A stretch of 64,000 bases of DNA from Saprospiraceae bacterium (GTDB lineage Bacteria; Bacteroidota; Bacteroidia; Chitinophagales; Saprospiraceae), in the NCBI GenBank assembly GCA_016718205.1, contig JADKEB010000011.1, forward strand, positions 176,036-240,035, written 5' to 3'. The position numbers were made by a program, and so were the translations under genes. Positions 45,193 through 54,680 of the stretch are shown one piece after another. The notes under the pieces were generated by a model. The model was not told the DNA's origin. It searched no databases and worked only from the letters and a program-made list of their open reading frames with translations. Positions within the stretch are counted from its first letter, which is position 1; each line of letters starts with the position of its first letter.

Positions 45193-47652
45193 CTAGTAAG
45201 GATCCACATCGATGTTGACTCTCACAGAACTGCATGCTTTGATCTCCCTTAGTTTATTTCTTTCAGTTAAAATTATTGTTTTTATCTTTTTTACAGCCTT
45301 TGGATCTTTTTCCATTTTAATGGTGACTTGCTGGATGTACTGGCCTCTGATCCGGGCGATGCCGGGTGTCGCAGGGCCGATGAGTCTGCTGCCTAACAGT
45401 TTTTTTGCTGCATCGGCAAATACAGCAGCAGCATGAGCACAAGTGGATGCATTTTTATGCAAAAACTCGATCTGTATCATACGGAAGTACGGCGGATACA
45501 AAAACATTTTCCTTTCTGAGGACTCTCTTTCAAAAAATCGATCATACATGTGGTGCATTGTTTCTACAATCACCGGATGTGCCGGATCAAACGTCTGGAT
45601 GATTACTTTTCCTTGTTTGGTCCTTCGTCCTGCCCGGCCGGACACCTGTGTCAGCAGTTGAAAAGCCCTTTCATTGGCTCTAAGATCAGGATATCTCAAT
45701 AGTGCGTCGGCATTGAGTACTCCAACCAAAGCGATATTGCCAAAATCCAGTCCTTTGGTAATCATCTGTGTACCTACGAGGATATCGATTTTTCCTTCTT
45801 CAAAATCATGGATAATAGTCTCAAAAGCCAACTTTGTTTTTGCGGTATCCAGGTCCAGCCTGGCGACAGTAGCCGTTGGAAAAATTTCTCTGATGTCGTC
45901 TTCTATTTTCTCTGTGCCAAATCCTGTCTCATGCAACTCATGATTGCCGCAGGCAGGACATTGTTTCGGTAGTTTGGCTCGTGTGCCACAGTAGTGACAT
46001 CTCACTTCATTGAACGTTTTATGGACTGTGAGATGTACATCACAGTTGGTGCATTCTGCCTTCCACCCACAAATATGACAATGCAGGGTAGGCGCATAAC
46101 CACGACGGTTTTGAAACAAAAGGACCTGCTCTTTCTTTTCCAATGCATCTTCTATTGCAGCTACCAATTCCGCACTGAATAGGCCTTTAAACCTTTTATC
46201 TTTATATTCATTTCTCAAATCAACCACCCGTACCAATGGCAACACAGAATCTCCATGTCGCTCACTCATTGTCACTAAGCCATACTTATCATTGATGGTG
46301 TTGGCAAAAGATTCCATGCTTGGCGTGGCGCTTCCGAGGATGATTTTTGAATTGGTCAGATGGCTCATAAAAATGGCTGCGTCCCGGGCATTGTACCGCG
46401 GATTGGGGTCAGATTGTTTGAAGGAAGGATCATGTTCTTCATCCACTATGATCAGTCCCAGATGGATATATGGCATGAAAAGTCCCGATCTGGCTGCAAT
46501 GACAATTTTTGCTCCCAACAGCACAGCATTCCAGAGTTCTACCCGTTCCTGATTGTTCATCCTGCTATGATATACGAGGATGTCACTACCAAAAACTTCT
46601 GTCAATCGATCTACCATATGATTGGTCAGAGCAATTTCCGGCAGGAGATACAATACCTGCTTTTCCTCTGCCAGTACCTTTTTGATGAGCTCGGTATAGA
46701 CCTTAGTTTTGCCGCTGCCGGTGATGCCGTGAAGGAGCACGGGTTTATTTTGTCCAAAATGATGTTCAATTTCTTTCAAGCCATCTTCCTGCTGTAGGCT
46801 GAGTTGGTGATTTGTATCATTTTCGGGCTGATGAGCTCCGGTGTTTTTTATACGACTTACAATTTGTTTTGATATTGTAAAAATATCTTTTTTTACCATC
46901 GCCTGAATGGCTGCAGTATCAACATTGGCAAGATGACAGATATCTGAAACAGCCTGTGTAAAATTTTTATTTCTGGATATCTGTACGAAGGCCAGCAAAG
47001 CTTTGGTTTGTTTTTCACTTCTTGCCACCAGATCAAAGGCATCATTCAGTTTTGACGGTTCTGACACATATGGTTCATTCAGGGTGATGAAGCTGGCGGT
47101 TTTGGGTTTGAATTTTTCGATGAGTTCTTCCTTGATAGAGATGATCCTTTTGTCCAATAGATTTCTTAATATCGGAAAGACCGTTTTTTTGTCTAAGATT
47201 TCCTGGATTTGTAGGATGGTGAGCTCATTTTGGATAGATACGGCCTCGGCTATGAGATATTCGTCATCAGAGAGTGCCTGATCTATGTCTTGGAAATTGC
47301 CATTAAAAACTACCTTGGTCTCACTCTCTAATTTTAGCCCGGAAGGCATGGCCATATTCATGACTTCTCCTATAGTACAGCAATAATATTCCGCCATCCA
47401 CTTCCAAAATTGCAACTGAATCGCGGTGACCATTGGTAGATTATCGATGATAGAGATGATGGCTTTGGGTTTATACGCCAGCTCAATATCTTCATATACT
47501 TCTGCAACCAATGCACTGTACAGCTTGTTTTTGAGAGACACTTCGACCCTGATACCCACGACTATATCTGCTGCCATTTCTGGTGGAACGGCATAGGTGT
47601 ATAGCTTAGGTAGTGCTAATGGAAAGATAACAGTGACATATTTTGGAATCAC
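45193..47652 (-). CDS. priA: Replication restart helicase PriA
   Basis: 819 aa. N-terminal 3'-DNA-binding part (YVTVIFPLALPKLYTYAVP), helicase core with Walker A GITGSGKTKVY, DEEH box IVDEEHDPSFKQ, YNARDAAI and GSATPSMES. A zinc-binding insert with eight Cys follows (CHICGWKAECTNCD, RCHYCG, QCPACG), then GTQMITKGLDF and QVSGRAGR. Full length. Rebuilds replication forks after stalling. Convergent with the dehydrogenase gene. Confidence 0.95.
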   Translation of the reverse strand: MIPKYVTVIFPLALPKLYTYAVPPEMAADIVVGIRVEVSLKNKLYSALVAEVYEDIELAYKPKAIISIIDNLPMVTAIQLQFWKWMAEYYCCTIGEVMNMAMPSGLKLESETKVVFNGNFQDIDQALSDDEYLIAEAVSIQNELTILQIQEILDKKTVFPILRNLLDKRIISIKEELIEKFKPKTASFITLNEPYVSEPSKLNDAFDLVARSEKQTKALLAFVQISRNKNFTQAVSDICHLANVDTAAIQAMVKKDIFTISKQIVSRIKNTGAHQPENDTNHQLSLQQEDGLKEIEHHFGQNKPVLLHGITGSGKTKVYTELIKKVLAEEKQVLYLLPEIALTNHMVDRLTEVFGSDILVYHSRMNNQERVELWNAVLLGAKIVIAARSGLFMPYIHLGLIIVDEEHDPSFKQSDPNPRYNARDAAIFMSHLTNSKIILGSATPSMESFANTINDKYGLVTMSERHGDSVLPLVRVVDLRNEYKDKRFKGLFSAELVAAIEDALEKKEQVLLFQNRRGYAPTLHCHICGWKAECTNCDVHLTVHKTFNEVRCHYCGTRAKLPKQCPACGNHELHETGFGTEKIEDDIREIFPTATVARLDLDTAKTKLAFETIIHDFEEGKIDILVGTQMITKGLDFGNIALVGVLNADALLRYPDLRANERAFQLLTQVSGRAGRRTKQGKVIIQTFDPAHPVIVETMHHMYDRFFERESSERKMFLYPPYFRMIQIEFLHKNASTCAHAAAVFADAAKKLLGSRLIGPATPGIARIRGQYIQQVTIKMEKDPKAVKKIKTIILTERNKLREIKACSSVRVNIDVDPY

Positions 47653-48004
47653 TCAAGATGGTTTTGTGAGAGCAAAGATAAACAAAGTGTGGGAGAGGGG
47701 ATGGATTTATATTTTAACATAAAAGAATAATGTCGTGCTACTTATAGTCTGATCACTGCTAAATAAATATGTGCTTGAAATAGTAGGGAATTTCTGATAT
47801 TCTCTTCAATATCGAATCTATTTTGCAGGTGACACTAAGCCAAAAATCTTTTTGAAAAAGTAAATGTGTGAACTAATTTATTTACTCAAAATGATTTTTT
47901 GATTGTGATTTTCATAAATATTATTAATTTTGTTTCAAATAAATACAATTGTGAGTACACATAATACCAAACTTTATGACGCTTTTGGAGAATTACTATT
48001 TGTT

Positions 48005-48065
48005 TTATACTCAAAATAAATTGGTTTGCGAAAATTTAATATATCAATTTATTCATTTTGAGTAT
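48005..48065. repeat. Inverted repeat, about 20 bp arms
   Basis: TTATACTCAAAATAAATTG pairs with CAATTTATT-c-ATTTTGAGTATAA across a 22-bp spacer. No T-run follows. Could be the footprint of a lost element or an operator. Confidence 0.5.
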
Positions 48066-48078
48066 AACCGCGTCAGAA

Positions 48079-48255
48079 TTATTTGCAAAATAAATTCTCG
48101 TCGGTATAGTTAGTAAACTGTATTCCTCTCCTGGCTTTAAGATGATTGTATCTGTTAGAGACTTTTTGTTTATCGATAGGAGTAATTGTTGTCTTTTCAC
48201 ATGAAGCAACAACTATAATAAATAATACAGTTCATAATTTAAAATACTTAGTCAT
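48079..48255 (-). pseudogene. Small lipoprotein remnant with in-frame TGA
   Basis: Minus strand reads MTKYFKL, a TGA, then TVLFIIVVASCEKTTITPIDKQ and about 35 more codons to TAA in the same frame. VASC is a good lipobox, so this looks like a lipoprotein gene with a premature stop in its signal peptide. The rest of 47653-48552 has no other gene; it holds an imperfect inverted repeat at about 48005-48065. Confidence 0.5.
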
Positions 48256-48506
48256 AATACATTTGAATTAAGTACATAAAATTATATTCCTCTAAATTTA
48301 CCCACCCCAACCTTCCCTTAAAATGGCTTAAAATGGAGGGAGTGCACTCGTTCTTTGATTTTTATTACTTTCATCATTATTGTCAGAAATTTTTCCGCCT
48401 GTTTATTCAATCGGTTTCTTATGGTACTTATTTTATTTTGATTGGGAATTTTTTTTTTAATATAGCCATATAAAACATTATAGAATTTGAATTTCAGTCA
48501 TAAATG

Positions 48507-48535
48507 TTGACTATCTTGATTGTTTGTTACCTTTG
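48507..48535 (+). promoter_or_regulatory. Predicted promoter of the PhzF gene
   Basis: TTGA (48507) and TACCTTTG (48528-48535), 17 bp before the ATG at 48553. Confidence 0.5.
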
Positions 48536-48552
48536 CCCCATAACTTAATGAA

Positions 48553-49341
48553 ATGACCCAGAAAATATACCAGGTAGACGCATTTACTGACAAGGTTTTT
48601 GCAGGCAATCCGGCTGCAGTGTGCCCTCTTAACAGATGGCTGGAAGATGATCTTATGCAAAAAATTGCTGCAGAAAACAATCTTTCCGAAACTGTCTTTT
48701 ATGTCAAAAACGGGGACAATTTTGATATCAGGTGGTTTACTCCTGAGGTAGAAGTAGATCTGTGCGGACATGCTACACTGGCAGCTGCCTTTGTTCTGTT
48801 TTTCCATGAAGGATTCTCAGGAGACACTATTCATTTTCATTCAGAACGAAGCGGTCCCCTTTCTGTTAAAAAGAATGACGATTTGCTTACTCTGAATTTT
48901 CCAATTGATGAGATACATCAAATGGAGATGACATCTGACATCACCTTAGGGTTAAATATCAGTCCTGTTGCAGCGTACAAAGGTAAGACGGATTATATGT
49001 TGATCTATGATCATGAGGATCAAATTCGTCATTTAATACCGGATTATAATACTATTAAACACTGGCCGGTTCGTGGAGTCATTGTGACAGCGGCAGGAAA
49101 GCACTCGGATTTTGTCTCCAGGTTTTTTGCACCACAATCGGGCGTCAATGAAGATCCGGTGACAGGATCAGCACATACTTCACTCACTCCATATTGGTCA
49201 GCAAAACTGAATAAAAATGAAATGACAGCTATACAACTTTCTAGTCGTGGCGGCTACCTGAAATGCATTTACCTTCATGATAGAGTTGAAATAAGTGGGA
49301 CAGCAAAATTATTTCTAAAAGGAGAAATTTTTATTCTGTAG
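48553..49341 (+). CDS. PhzF-family isomerase/epimerase-like protein
   Basis: 262 aa. YQVDAFTDKVFAGNPAAVCPL, with the conserved Glu in NNLSETVFYV and RWFTPEVEVDLCGHATLAAAFVL, plus GVNEDPVTGSAHTSLTPYW in the second half. Two-domain diaminopimelate-epimerase-like fold without the paired catalytic cysteines. Family members isomerise small metabolites; no phenazine genes are nearby, so the true substrate is unknown. Confidence 0.88.
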   Translation: MTQKIYQVDAFTDKVFAGNPAAVCPLNRWLEDDLMQKIAAENNLSETVFYVKNGDNFDIRWFTPEVEVDLCGHATLAAAFVLFFHEGFSGDTIHFHSERSGPLSVKKNDDLLTLNFPIDEIHQMEMTSDITLGLNISPVAAYKGKTDYMLIYDHEDQIRHLIPDYNTIKHWPVRGVIVTAAGKHSDFVSRFFAPQSGVNEDPVTGSAHTSLTPYWSAKLNKNEMTAIQLSSRGGYLKCIYLHDRVEISGTAKLFLKGEIFIL

Positions 49342-49361
49342 TTTTCATTTTGAAATAAGCC

Positions 49362-49964
49362 ATTCATATCAAAACATCATCAAAAAATATAGGAATCATC
49401 ATTCTGGCAGCTGGAAACTCATCTCGGTTGGGAAGACCTAAACAATTGTTACAGTTTGGAGGTACAACACTTCTCCAGCACACAGTTGACGTTGTAAAAG
49501 CAATAAAAGTAGATCAGGCAATGATCGTTACTGGGGCATATCATGATAACATCATTGAAGAGACCAATATTGGTGATTTATTTATCGAACATAATGAATC
49601 CTGGCATGAAGGCATGACTTCGTCGATAGTTTGTGGATTGGAAGGAATTTTAAAAATAGCACCGGATACTGATGCAGTACTCATCCTGATGTGTGACCAG
49701 CCATTTTTGAGTGCTGAAATACTTAATGAGATGATAAAAACCTATCATCACTCCTCCAAAGAAATCGTACAGTGTCAGTATGGCGAAGATTCCGGGCCGC
49801 CTGTGTTGTTTGACAAGTCTTTGTTTGCTTCAATTGGTACCCTTAAAGACAAAAATGGTGCACGCAGTATTATTAAAAACAATCCTGACAAAGTTGCACA
49901 TGTGTCATTTCCGGATGGTAGGATTGATATAGATACTGAAGATGATTATAAAATGTTACTATAA
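49362..49964 (+). CDS. MobA/MocA-like nucleotidyltransferase, no standard start codon
   Basis: About 178-200 aa. The nucleotide-binding loop IIILAAGNSSRLGRPKQLL is complete only if translation begins upstream of the TTG at 49428. In that frame the open stretch starts after a TAA at 49356-49358 and contains only ATT, ATC and ATA codons, with no ATG, GTG or TTG. LILMCDQPFLSAEIL and GEDSGPPVLFDKSLF fit molybdenum-cofactor cytidylyl/guanylyltransferases. Either a non-canonical start is used or the start codon was lost. No molybdenum enzyme gene is adjacent. Confidence 0.7.
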   Translation: MHIKTSSKNIGIIILAAGNSSRLGRPKQLLQFGGTTLLQHTVDVVKAIKVDQAMIVTGAYHDNIIEETNIGDLFIEHNESWHEGMTSSIVCGLEGILKIAPDTDAVLILMCDQPFLSAEILNEMIKTYHHSSKEIVQCQYGEDSGPPVLFDKSLFASIGTLKDKNGARSIIKNNPDKVAHVSFPDGRIDIDTEDDYKMLL

Positions 49965-50030
49965 ATTTATCTACATCAAATTGTTAAGTAAACATCCTTT
50001 TTCAAAGATAAGATTCACAAAGGCTGTATC

Positions 50031-50071
50031 ATTCGACCACTAAGCCGACGAAGGAGGACTGGTGAGCGAAT
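50031..50071 (+). repeat. Dispersed 40-bp repeat, copy 3
   Basis: ATTCGACCACTAAGCCGACG to GGACTGGTGAGCGAAT, identical over most of its length to copy 2 at 8555, more than 41 kb away. Confidence 0.8.
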
Positions 50072-50179
50072 GAAAAAAAGAAAGAGACTTTCACTGTGCT
50101 CAGCTTTTAATCCAGCTCTGTCGGGCACCGGTTTTTACGTCTACGGTAGCTATTTAAAAAATTAAGATGATTCCCAAAC

Positions 50180-52711
50180 TCAACCTTCTTCCTTCCTCAA
50201 TACTTCCAGCGGCGGGCTACTGACAACACTTCTGCTGTTGATCATGCCAGTGATCACTGTCACCATTACTACCAGCAGGAAGACAGCTATCACAGGTATC
50301 CAATCGATTACAAAATCTAACTGCAATTGAAATTTTGTAAGGATAAAGGCTGAAAATATGGCGATCAAGATGCCAGTACCTGCTGAAAGCGAACCCAGGA
50401 TGGTGTATTCCGTCATATTGATCTTCAAAATCTGGGATTTTGTGGCTCCGATGGTCCGCAAAAGGATACTTTCTTTAAGCCTTTGGTATTTACTGAGCAG
50501 AAGTGAACTGATCAATACAATCATACCTGTAAGCAAACTGAATATCGCCATAAATCGTATGATAAATGCCACTTTCTGAAGGATGTCATTGACTGATTCA
50601 AGGATAGTAGTGAGATCGACTACTGATATATTGGGAAAAGTTTTTACCACTTCTCCTCGATATGCAGAGATGGTTTTATTGTCAGGTGCTTTGGTGACCA
50701 ATACCTGAAATTGTGGTGCCTGCTCTAATACACCTGAAGGAAAGACTATAAAAAATCTCGTGGACAGATTGCGGAACTCTATCTCTCTGAGACTGCCCAC
50801 ATATGTAACCATGCGTGTACCCTGAACATTAAAAACCACTTCATCACCGAGTTTTACATCCAGGGCTTCAGCAAATGTGGTACCCAATGATACAAAAATA
50901 CTATCATTGCTACCATGATATTTTCTCAAAGCACCACTTACCAATTTTTCATCTTCTGAAATCGTGTCCCGATAAGTCACACGTGCTTCTCTGTTGGCTG
51001 CCCATCTTTTTGAGGTCATTGTAGAGTCTGCCATCCATTGGGCTTTGGTCTTTCCATTCCAGCCATCTATTTTCATAGTGACAATCGGGACTTCCTGTAT
51101 GATGGGCAGATTATATTTGGTCGTTATGGCCTTGAGATCTTTCATTTGATTGGTTTCAATACCATACAGGATCATATTCGGCTGTTTGCCCTCATCCATC
51201 AGGGAAACGTTGTTGAGCAGTAAACTTTGCAGGATGATCATCGTCGTCAATACTGCTGTACCCATACCTATAGTAACCATGATGGTCTGGGTCTGATTGT
51301 CGGGTCTGAACAGATTGGACATACCTTGTTTCAATATAAAACCGGCTTTTTCCGGTATCATTTTTCTCAAAGAGCTGGTGACCAAGACAGAAATACCTGA
51401 AAGAATAAAATATGCCAACAGAATGCCCACTACAAAAAGTGCACCTGTCATCAATGTGCCGGTAAGCAACCACATAAATAAGGTCAGCGCCACTAAGATT
51501 AAGAGATACAGTCCGATTTTTATCATGCTGAATGATGCAGCTCCTTCTTCCACCGAGGATCTGAGTATTCTAAGGGGGCTTACAGATCGGATATTGACCA
51601 ATGGGATCAATGAAAACAAAGATGTCACCACCAGCCCTATAGCGAAGCCTTCCGATATTGCGGTTGGCGAAATACGCATATTGACCTGAACAGGCAAAAA
51701 GTCTTTCAGAATCAATGGCAGCAAACTTTGGATGAGCACGCCTGCTATAACACCGGAAATGACTGCCAGCAAGCCCAATGACATGATCTGAATAAAATAA
51801 ACCACAAATGCATCGTCTGACTTCATCCCGATACACCTTAGCAGGGCTATGGAGTTGTATTTTGATTTTACGTAAATAAATACACTGGACGCCACGCCTA
51901 TACATCCTAAAAGCAGTGCCACCACGGCAATAAGATTTAAAAAGTTGTTCAGAAAACCGAATGCCTGATTGAGATTTTCCTTGCGGTCTTCGATGGTTTC
52001 TACTCGCAGGCTTTCAGAACGGAACAGTTTTTTTCTGGATGATTTCCATTTTTCTACATCAAAACCCTGAGGTACCTTGTAGTAATAGGCATAATTGACC
52101 AGGCTGCCGGGCTGTACCAAACCGGTACTATCCAATGACTCAATGGAAAGGTAGATAGCAGGTGCTACAGCGGAGGCTGCGCCGATACTTCCTATGGCTC
52201 CGCTCAATTTTCCTACGATCGAAAACATCATATTTCCCAGCTTAATGGAGTCGCCGGTGGCTAAGCTATGCTGTAGCATCAGGCTTTCGTCGACCAGAGC
52301 ATAAGGGCCGCTTTTGTACATTTTTGCTGCATCGACGGGGTCCGTTTTGATCTTGCCATAAAATGGAAAATTGCCTTCCAGTGCTTTCAGTCGTACAAAC
52401 TGTGTTTCATCCGTTTTGGGAATATAGGACATAGAAAGCATTTCCATCTCGCGTGCCTTTTCGCCAGGCAAAGAGTCGAGTATGGTCAGGATTTCGGGCT
52501 CTGCTACTTTGTTGCTCGTAGCGGCAAGATCTGCACCCAGAAGTGTGGCTGCTTCCCGATCTATTTCCTGGCGAAGGTTGTAATTGAATGAATTGATGGC
52601 TACCAGAGCAGCAACACCAAGCACAATGGACGACATAAATAAAAGAAGTTTTGATCTGTTCTTTCTGCTGTCTCTTAATGCCGTTTTGAGTAAAAATGTA
52701 AATCTGCTCAT
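50180..52711 (-). CDS. ABC transporter permease, YbbP/FtsX-like
   Basis: 843 aa. Two FtsX-type domains: N-terminal helix followed by a large periplasmic part, then transmembrane groups near 255-370, 400-470 and 720-830 (VVALLLGCIGVASSVFIYVKSKYNSIALLRCIGMKSDDA, and SSLLLSKYQRLKESILLRTIGATKSQIL). Partner of the ATPase whose stop is five bases upstream of its start. In the YbbAP family the transporter is thought to move hydrophobic molecules or lipoproteins outward. The divergent esterase supports this grouping. Confidence 0.88.
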   Translation of the reverse strand: MSRFTFLLKTALRDSRKNRSKLLLFMSSIVLGVAALVAINSFNYNLRQEIDREAATLLGADLAATSNKVAEPEILTILDSLPGEKAREMEMLSMSYIPKTDETQFVRLKALEGNFPFYGKIKTDPVDAAKMYKSGPYALVDESLMLQHSLATGDSIKLGNMMFSIVGKLSGAIGSIGAASAVAPAIYLSIESLDSTGLVQPGSLVNYAYYYKVPQGFDVEKWKSSRKKLFRSESLRVETIEDRKENLNQAFGFLNNFLNLIAVVALLLGCIGVASSVFIYVKSKYNSIALLRCIGMKSDDAFVVYFIQIMSLGLLAVISGVIAGVLIQSLLPLILKDFLPVQVNMRISPTAISEGFAIGLVVTSLFSLIPLVNIRSVSPLRILRSSVEEGAASFSMIKIGLYLLILVALTLFMWLLTGTLMTGALFVVGILLAYFILSGISVLVTSSLRKMIPEKAGFILKQGMSNLFRPDNQTQTIMVTIGMGTAVLTTMIILQSLLLNNVSLMDEGKQPNMILYGIETNQMKDLKAITTKYNLPIIQEVPIVTMKIDGWNGKTKAQWMADSTMTSKRWAANREARVTYRDTISEDEKLVSGALRKYHGSNDSIFVSLGTTFAEALDVKLGDEVVFNVQGTRMVTYVGSLREIEFRNLSTRFFIVFPSGVLEQAPQFQVLVTKAPDNKTISAYRGEVVKTFPNISVVDLTTILESVNDILQKVAFIIRFMAIFSLLTGMIVLISSLLLSKYQRLKESILLRTIGATKSQILKINMTEYTILGSLSAGTGILIAIFSAFILTKFQLQLDFVIDWIPVIAVFLLVVMVTVITGMINSRSVVSSPPLEVLRKEEG

Positions 52712-52716
52712 TATGC

Positions 52717-53409
52717 TCAGGCAGGAACCTCGTTTAAGTGATCTGAAACTACGTGCCCTGATTTTAGCTGTATGGTTCTTTTGGTTTTGGCAGCCAGGTC
52801 CTGATTGTGGGTGACGATGATCAAAGTAGTACCATAATCTTTGTTCAGGTCAAACATCAGTTTTTCTATGGTCTCTCCGGTATCGCCATCAAGGTTTCCG
52901 GTAGGTTCGTCAGCAAAAAGTATTTTTGGTTTGTTGATAAATGCCCTTGCCAAAGCCACGCGTTGCTGTTCGCCACCCGAGAGCTGAGATGGATAATGCG
53001 TCACCCTGTCGGCCAACCCGACCCTTTTCAACAGGTCTTCGGCATCTTTGTGAGCGGTGTATATACCTTGCATTTCAAGGGGCAGCATTACATTTTCCAG
53101 GGCTGTCAGACTGGGCAGCAACTGAAAATTCTGGAAGATGAAGCCCACGTACTTATTTCTTATCAATGCTCGCTGATCTTCTGAAAGTGGGCTGATTTTA
53201 TTTCCAAAGATGGTGATTTCTCCTGAAGAAGGATTGTCAAGGGCAGCACATAGTCCCATTAATGTTGTCTTACCGCTTCCTGAAGGGCCGGTGATGGATA
53301 CCGTCTCTCCTTCATGTACTTCGATATTGATAGATTGAAGTACCGATAGTGACTTTCCGCCACTTTGATAGTTCATATTAAGGTTGTCCACCTTCAAAAT
53401 TACAGACAT
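52717..53409 (-). CDS. ABC transporter ATP-binding protein, YbbA/LolD-like
   Basis: 230 aa. Walker A GPSGSGKTTL, Q-loop FIFQNFQLLPSLT, signature LSGGEQQR, Walker B ILFADEPTGNLD and the H-loop IIVTHNQD. Typical MacB/LolD-type ATPase, transcribed just ahead of its permease. Confidence 0.93.
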   Translation of the reverse strand: MSVILKVDNLNMNYQSGGKSLSVLQSINIEVHEGETVSITGPSGSGKTTLMGLCAALDNPSSGEITIFGNKISPLSEDQRALIRNKYVGFIFQNFQLLPSLTALENVMLPLEMQGIYTAHKDAEDLLKRVGLADRVTHYPSQLSGGEQQRVALARAFINKPKILFADEPTGNLDGDTGETIEKLMFDLNKDYGTTLIIVTHNQDLAAKTKRTIQLKSGHVVSDHLNEVPA

Positions 53410-53477
53410 AAATAAACTCTTTTCAGATTACTTGGTTAAAACTGTGGATAGTTTGATTAATTCTAAATACCCGCAAA

Positions 53478-54212
53478 ATGTTTAATAAAGATAAGTTGTC
53501 GTTGATCTTTTTATTTTTTCTTCTTGCTACAGGGGTCACCATACAAGGATGCAAGTCTAAACAAGAAAGTACAGCACAAGTTGAGAATATCCCCGAAAAT
53601 AATGACCAAAACACGCCAACCGTCGCTGAAGAGGCCGTTCAGGCGGATAAAAAAACAATTCTCTTTTTTGGCAACAGCCTCACGGCCGGATATGGACTGG
53701 ATGAAGAGCAATCATTCCCTTCTCTGATACAACAGCGCATCGACAGTCTCGGCTTGCCCTATATGGTCGTCAACGCCGGACTGAGTGGCGAGACCACTTC
53801 CGGTGGCAAAAATCGTATAGACTGGGTACTCAAACAAAAAGTGGACATTTTCGTCCTTGAGTTGGGTGCAAATGATGTCCTGCGGGGACTTGACCTGAAA
53901 GCTACAGAAGCCAATCTTAAAGCCATCCTCGACAAGGTAAAAAGTACTTATCCGGATGCCAAGCTAGTCCTCGCAGGTATGGAAGCACCACCCAATATGG
54001 GCAATGACTATACCCGGCAGTTTTCTGCCATCTTCCCAAGACTTGCCAAACAATACAATGCCGCACTCATCCCTTTCCTGCTGGAAGGAGTAGCATCCAT
54101 CCCATCACTCAATCTTGCAGATGGCAAACATCCCAATGTGGAAGGGCAAAAGATAGTGAGGGATAATGTTTGGGAGGTGCTGGAGGGATTAGTGGATAAA
54201 AAGTTATTATAA
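53478..54212 (+). CDS. TesA-like SGNH arylesterase lipoprotein
   Basis: 244 aa. Lipoprotein signal (FFLLATGVTIQGC, lipobox IQGC), then the SGNH blocks: FFGNSLTAGYGL (Ser), NAGLSGETTSGG (Gly), LELGANDVLRG (Asn) and DGKHPNVEG (Asp/His). Matches the TesA/arylesterase family. It is divergent from the YbbA-YbbP transporter, the same arrangement known from Proteobacteria. Probably a periplasmic or outer-membrane-bound lipid or thioester hydrolase. Confidence 0.9.
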   Translation: MFNKDKLSLIFLFFLLATGVTIQGCKSKQESTAQVENIPENNDQNTPTVAEEAVQADKKTILFFGNSLTAGYGLDEEQSFPSLIQQRIDSLGLPYMVVNAGLSGETTSGGKNRIDWVLKQKVDIFVLELGANDVLRGLDLKATEANLKAILDKVKSTYPDAKLVLAGMEAPPNMGNDYTRQFSAIFPRLAKQYNAALIPFLLEGVASIPSLNLADGKHPNVEGQKIVRDNVWEVLEGLVDKKLL

Positions 54213-54268
54213 ATCATAAATAACATAAACTATTGAAAAAGTCATACTTACAAATTATTGAAATATAT

Positions 54269-54680
54269 ATTTAAAAATAATCCATCCAAATATTAGGAAA
54301 TGTGAAAAAAAAAACAATCTTGCGTCTGATAAGAAGTAGAAAAATAAATAGGGCGCTCACTTTTTTTTGACTTCAAAAAGACTTTTTCACATTTCAAAAC
54401 ACTATCTTTACCATGAAAAGTGTACAAATCACTATTGTCACCATGCTGACACTACTATTTCTATTACCTACAGGATGCCGCAAGGATGACAGTGTATCAC
54501 AGCTAGAGCAGGCTGATGAGCAGCTCATGCGCGACTTCCTTTCTGATGACTACTTTGCTACTGCCAGCGAGTACTACAATCCACCGCCGGCAGACCCTTC
54601 CGCAGGGACCGCCACCGAATCACGTACAAAAACATCCATGACCGCCGCACTCAAGGACTACTTTGCTAAAAATCCAAAAG
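54269..54680 (+). repeat. Near-identical duplicated upstream region and gene head, copy 1
   Basis: About 150 bp of upstream DNA plus the first about 85 codons of the lipoprotein gene recur almost identically at 57856-58270 (same TATTTAAAAATAATCCATCC start, same GGGCGCTCACTTTTTTTT). Downstream of this the two genes diverge sharply. Confidence 0.85.
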
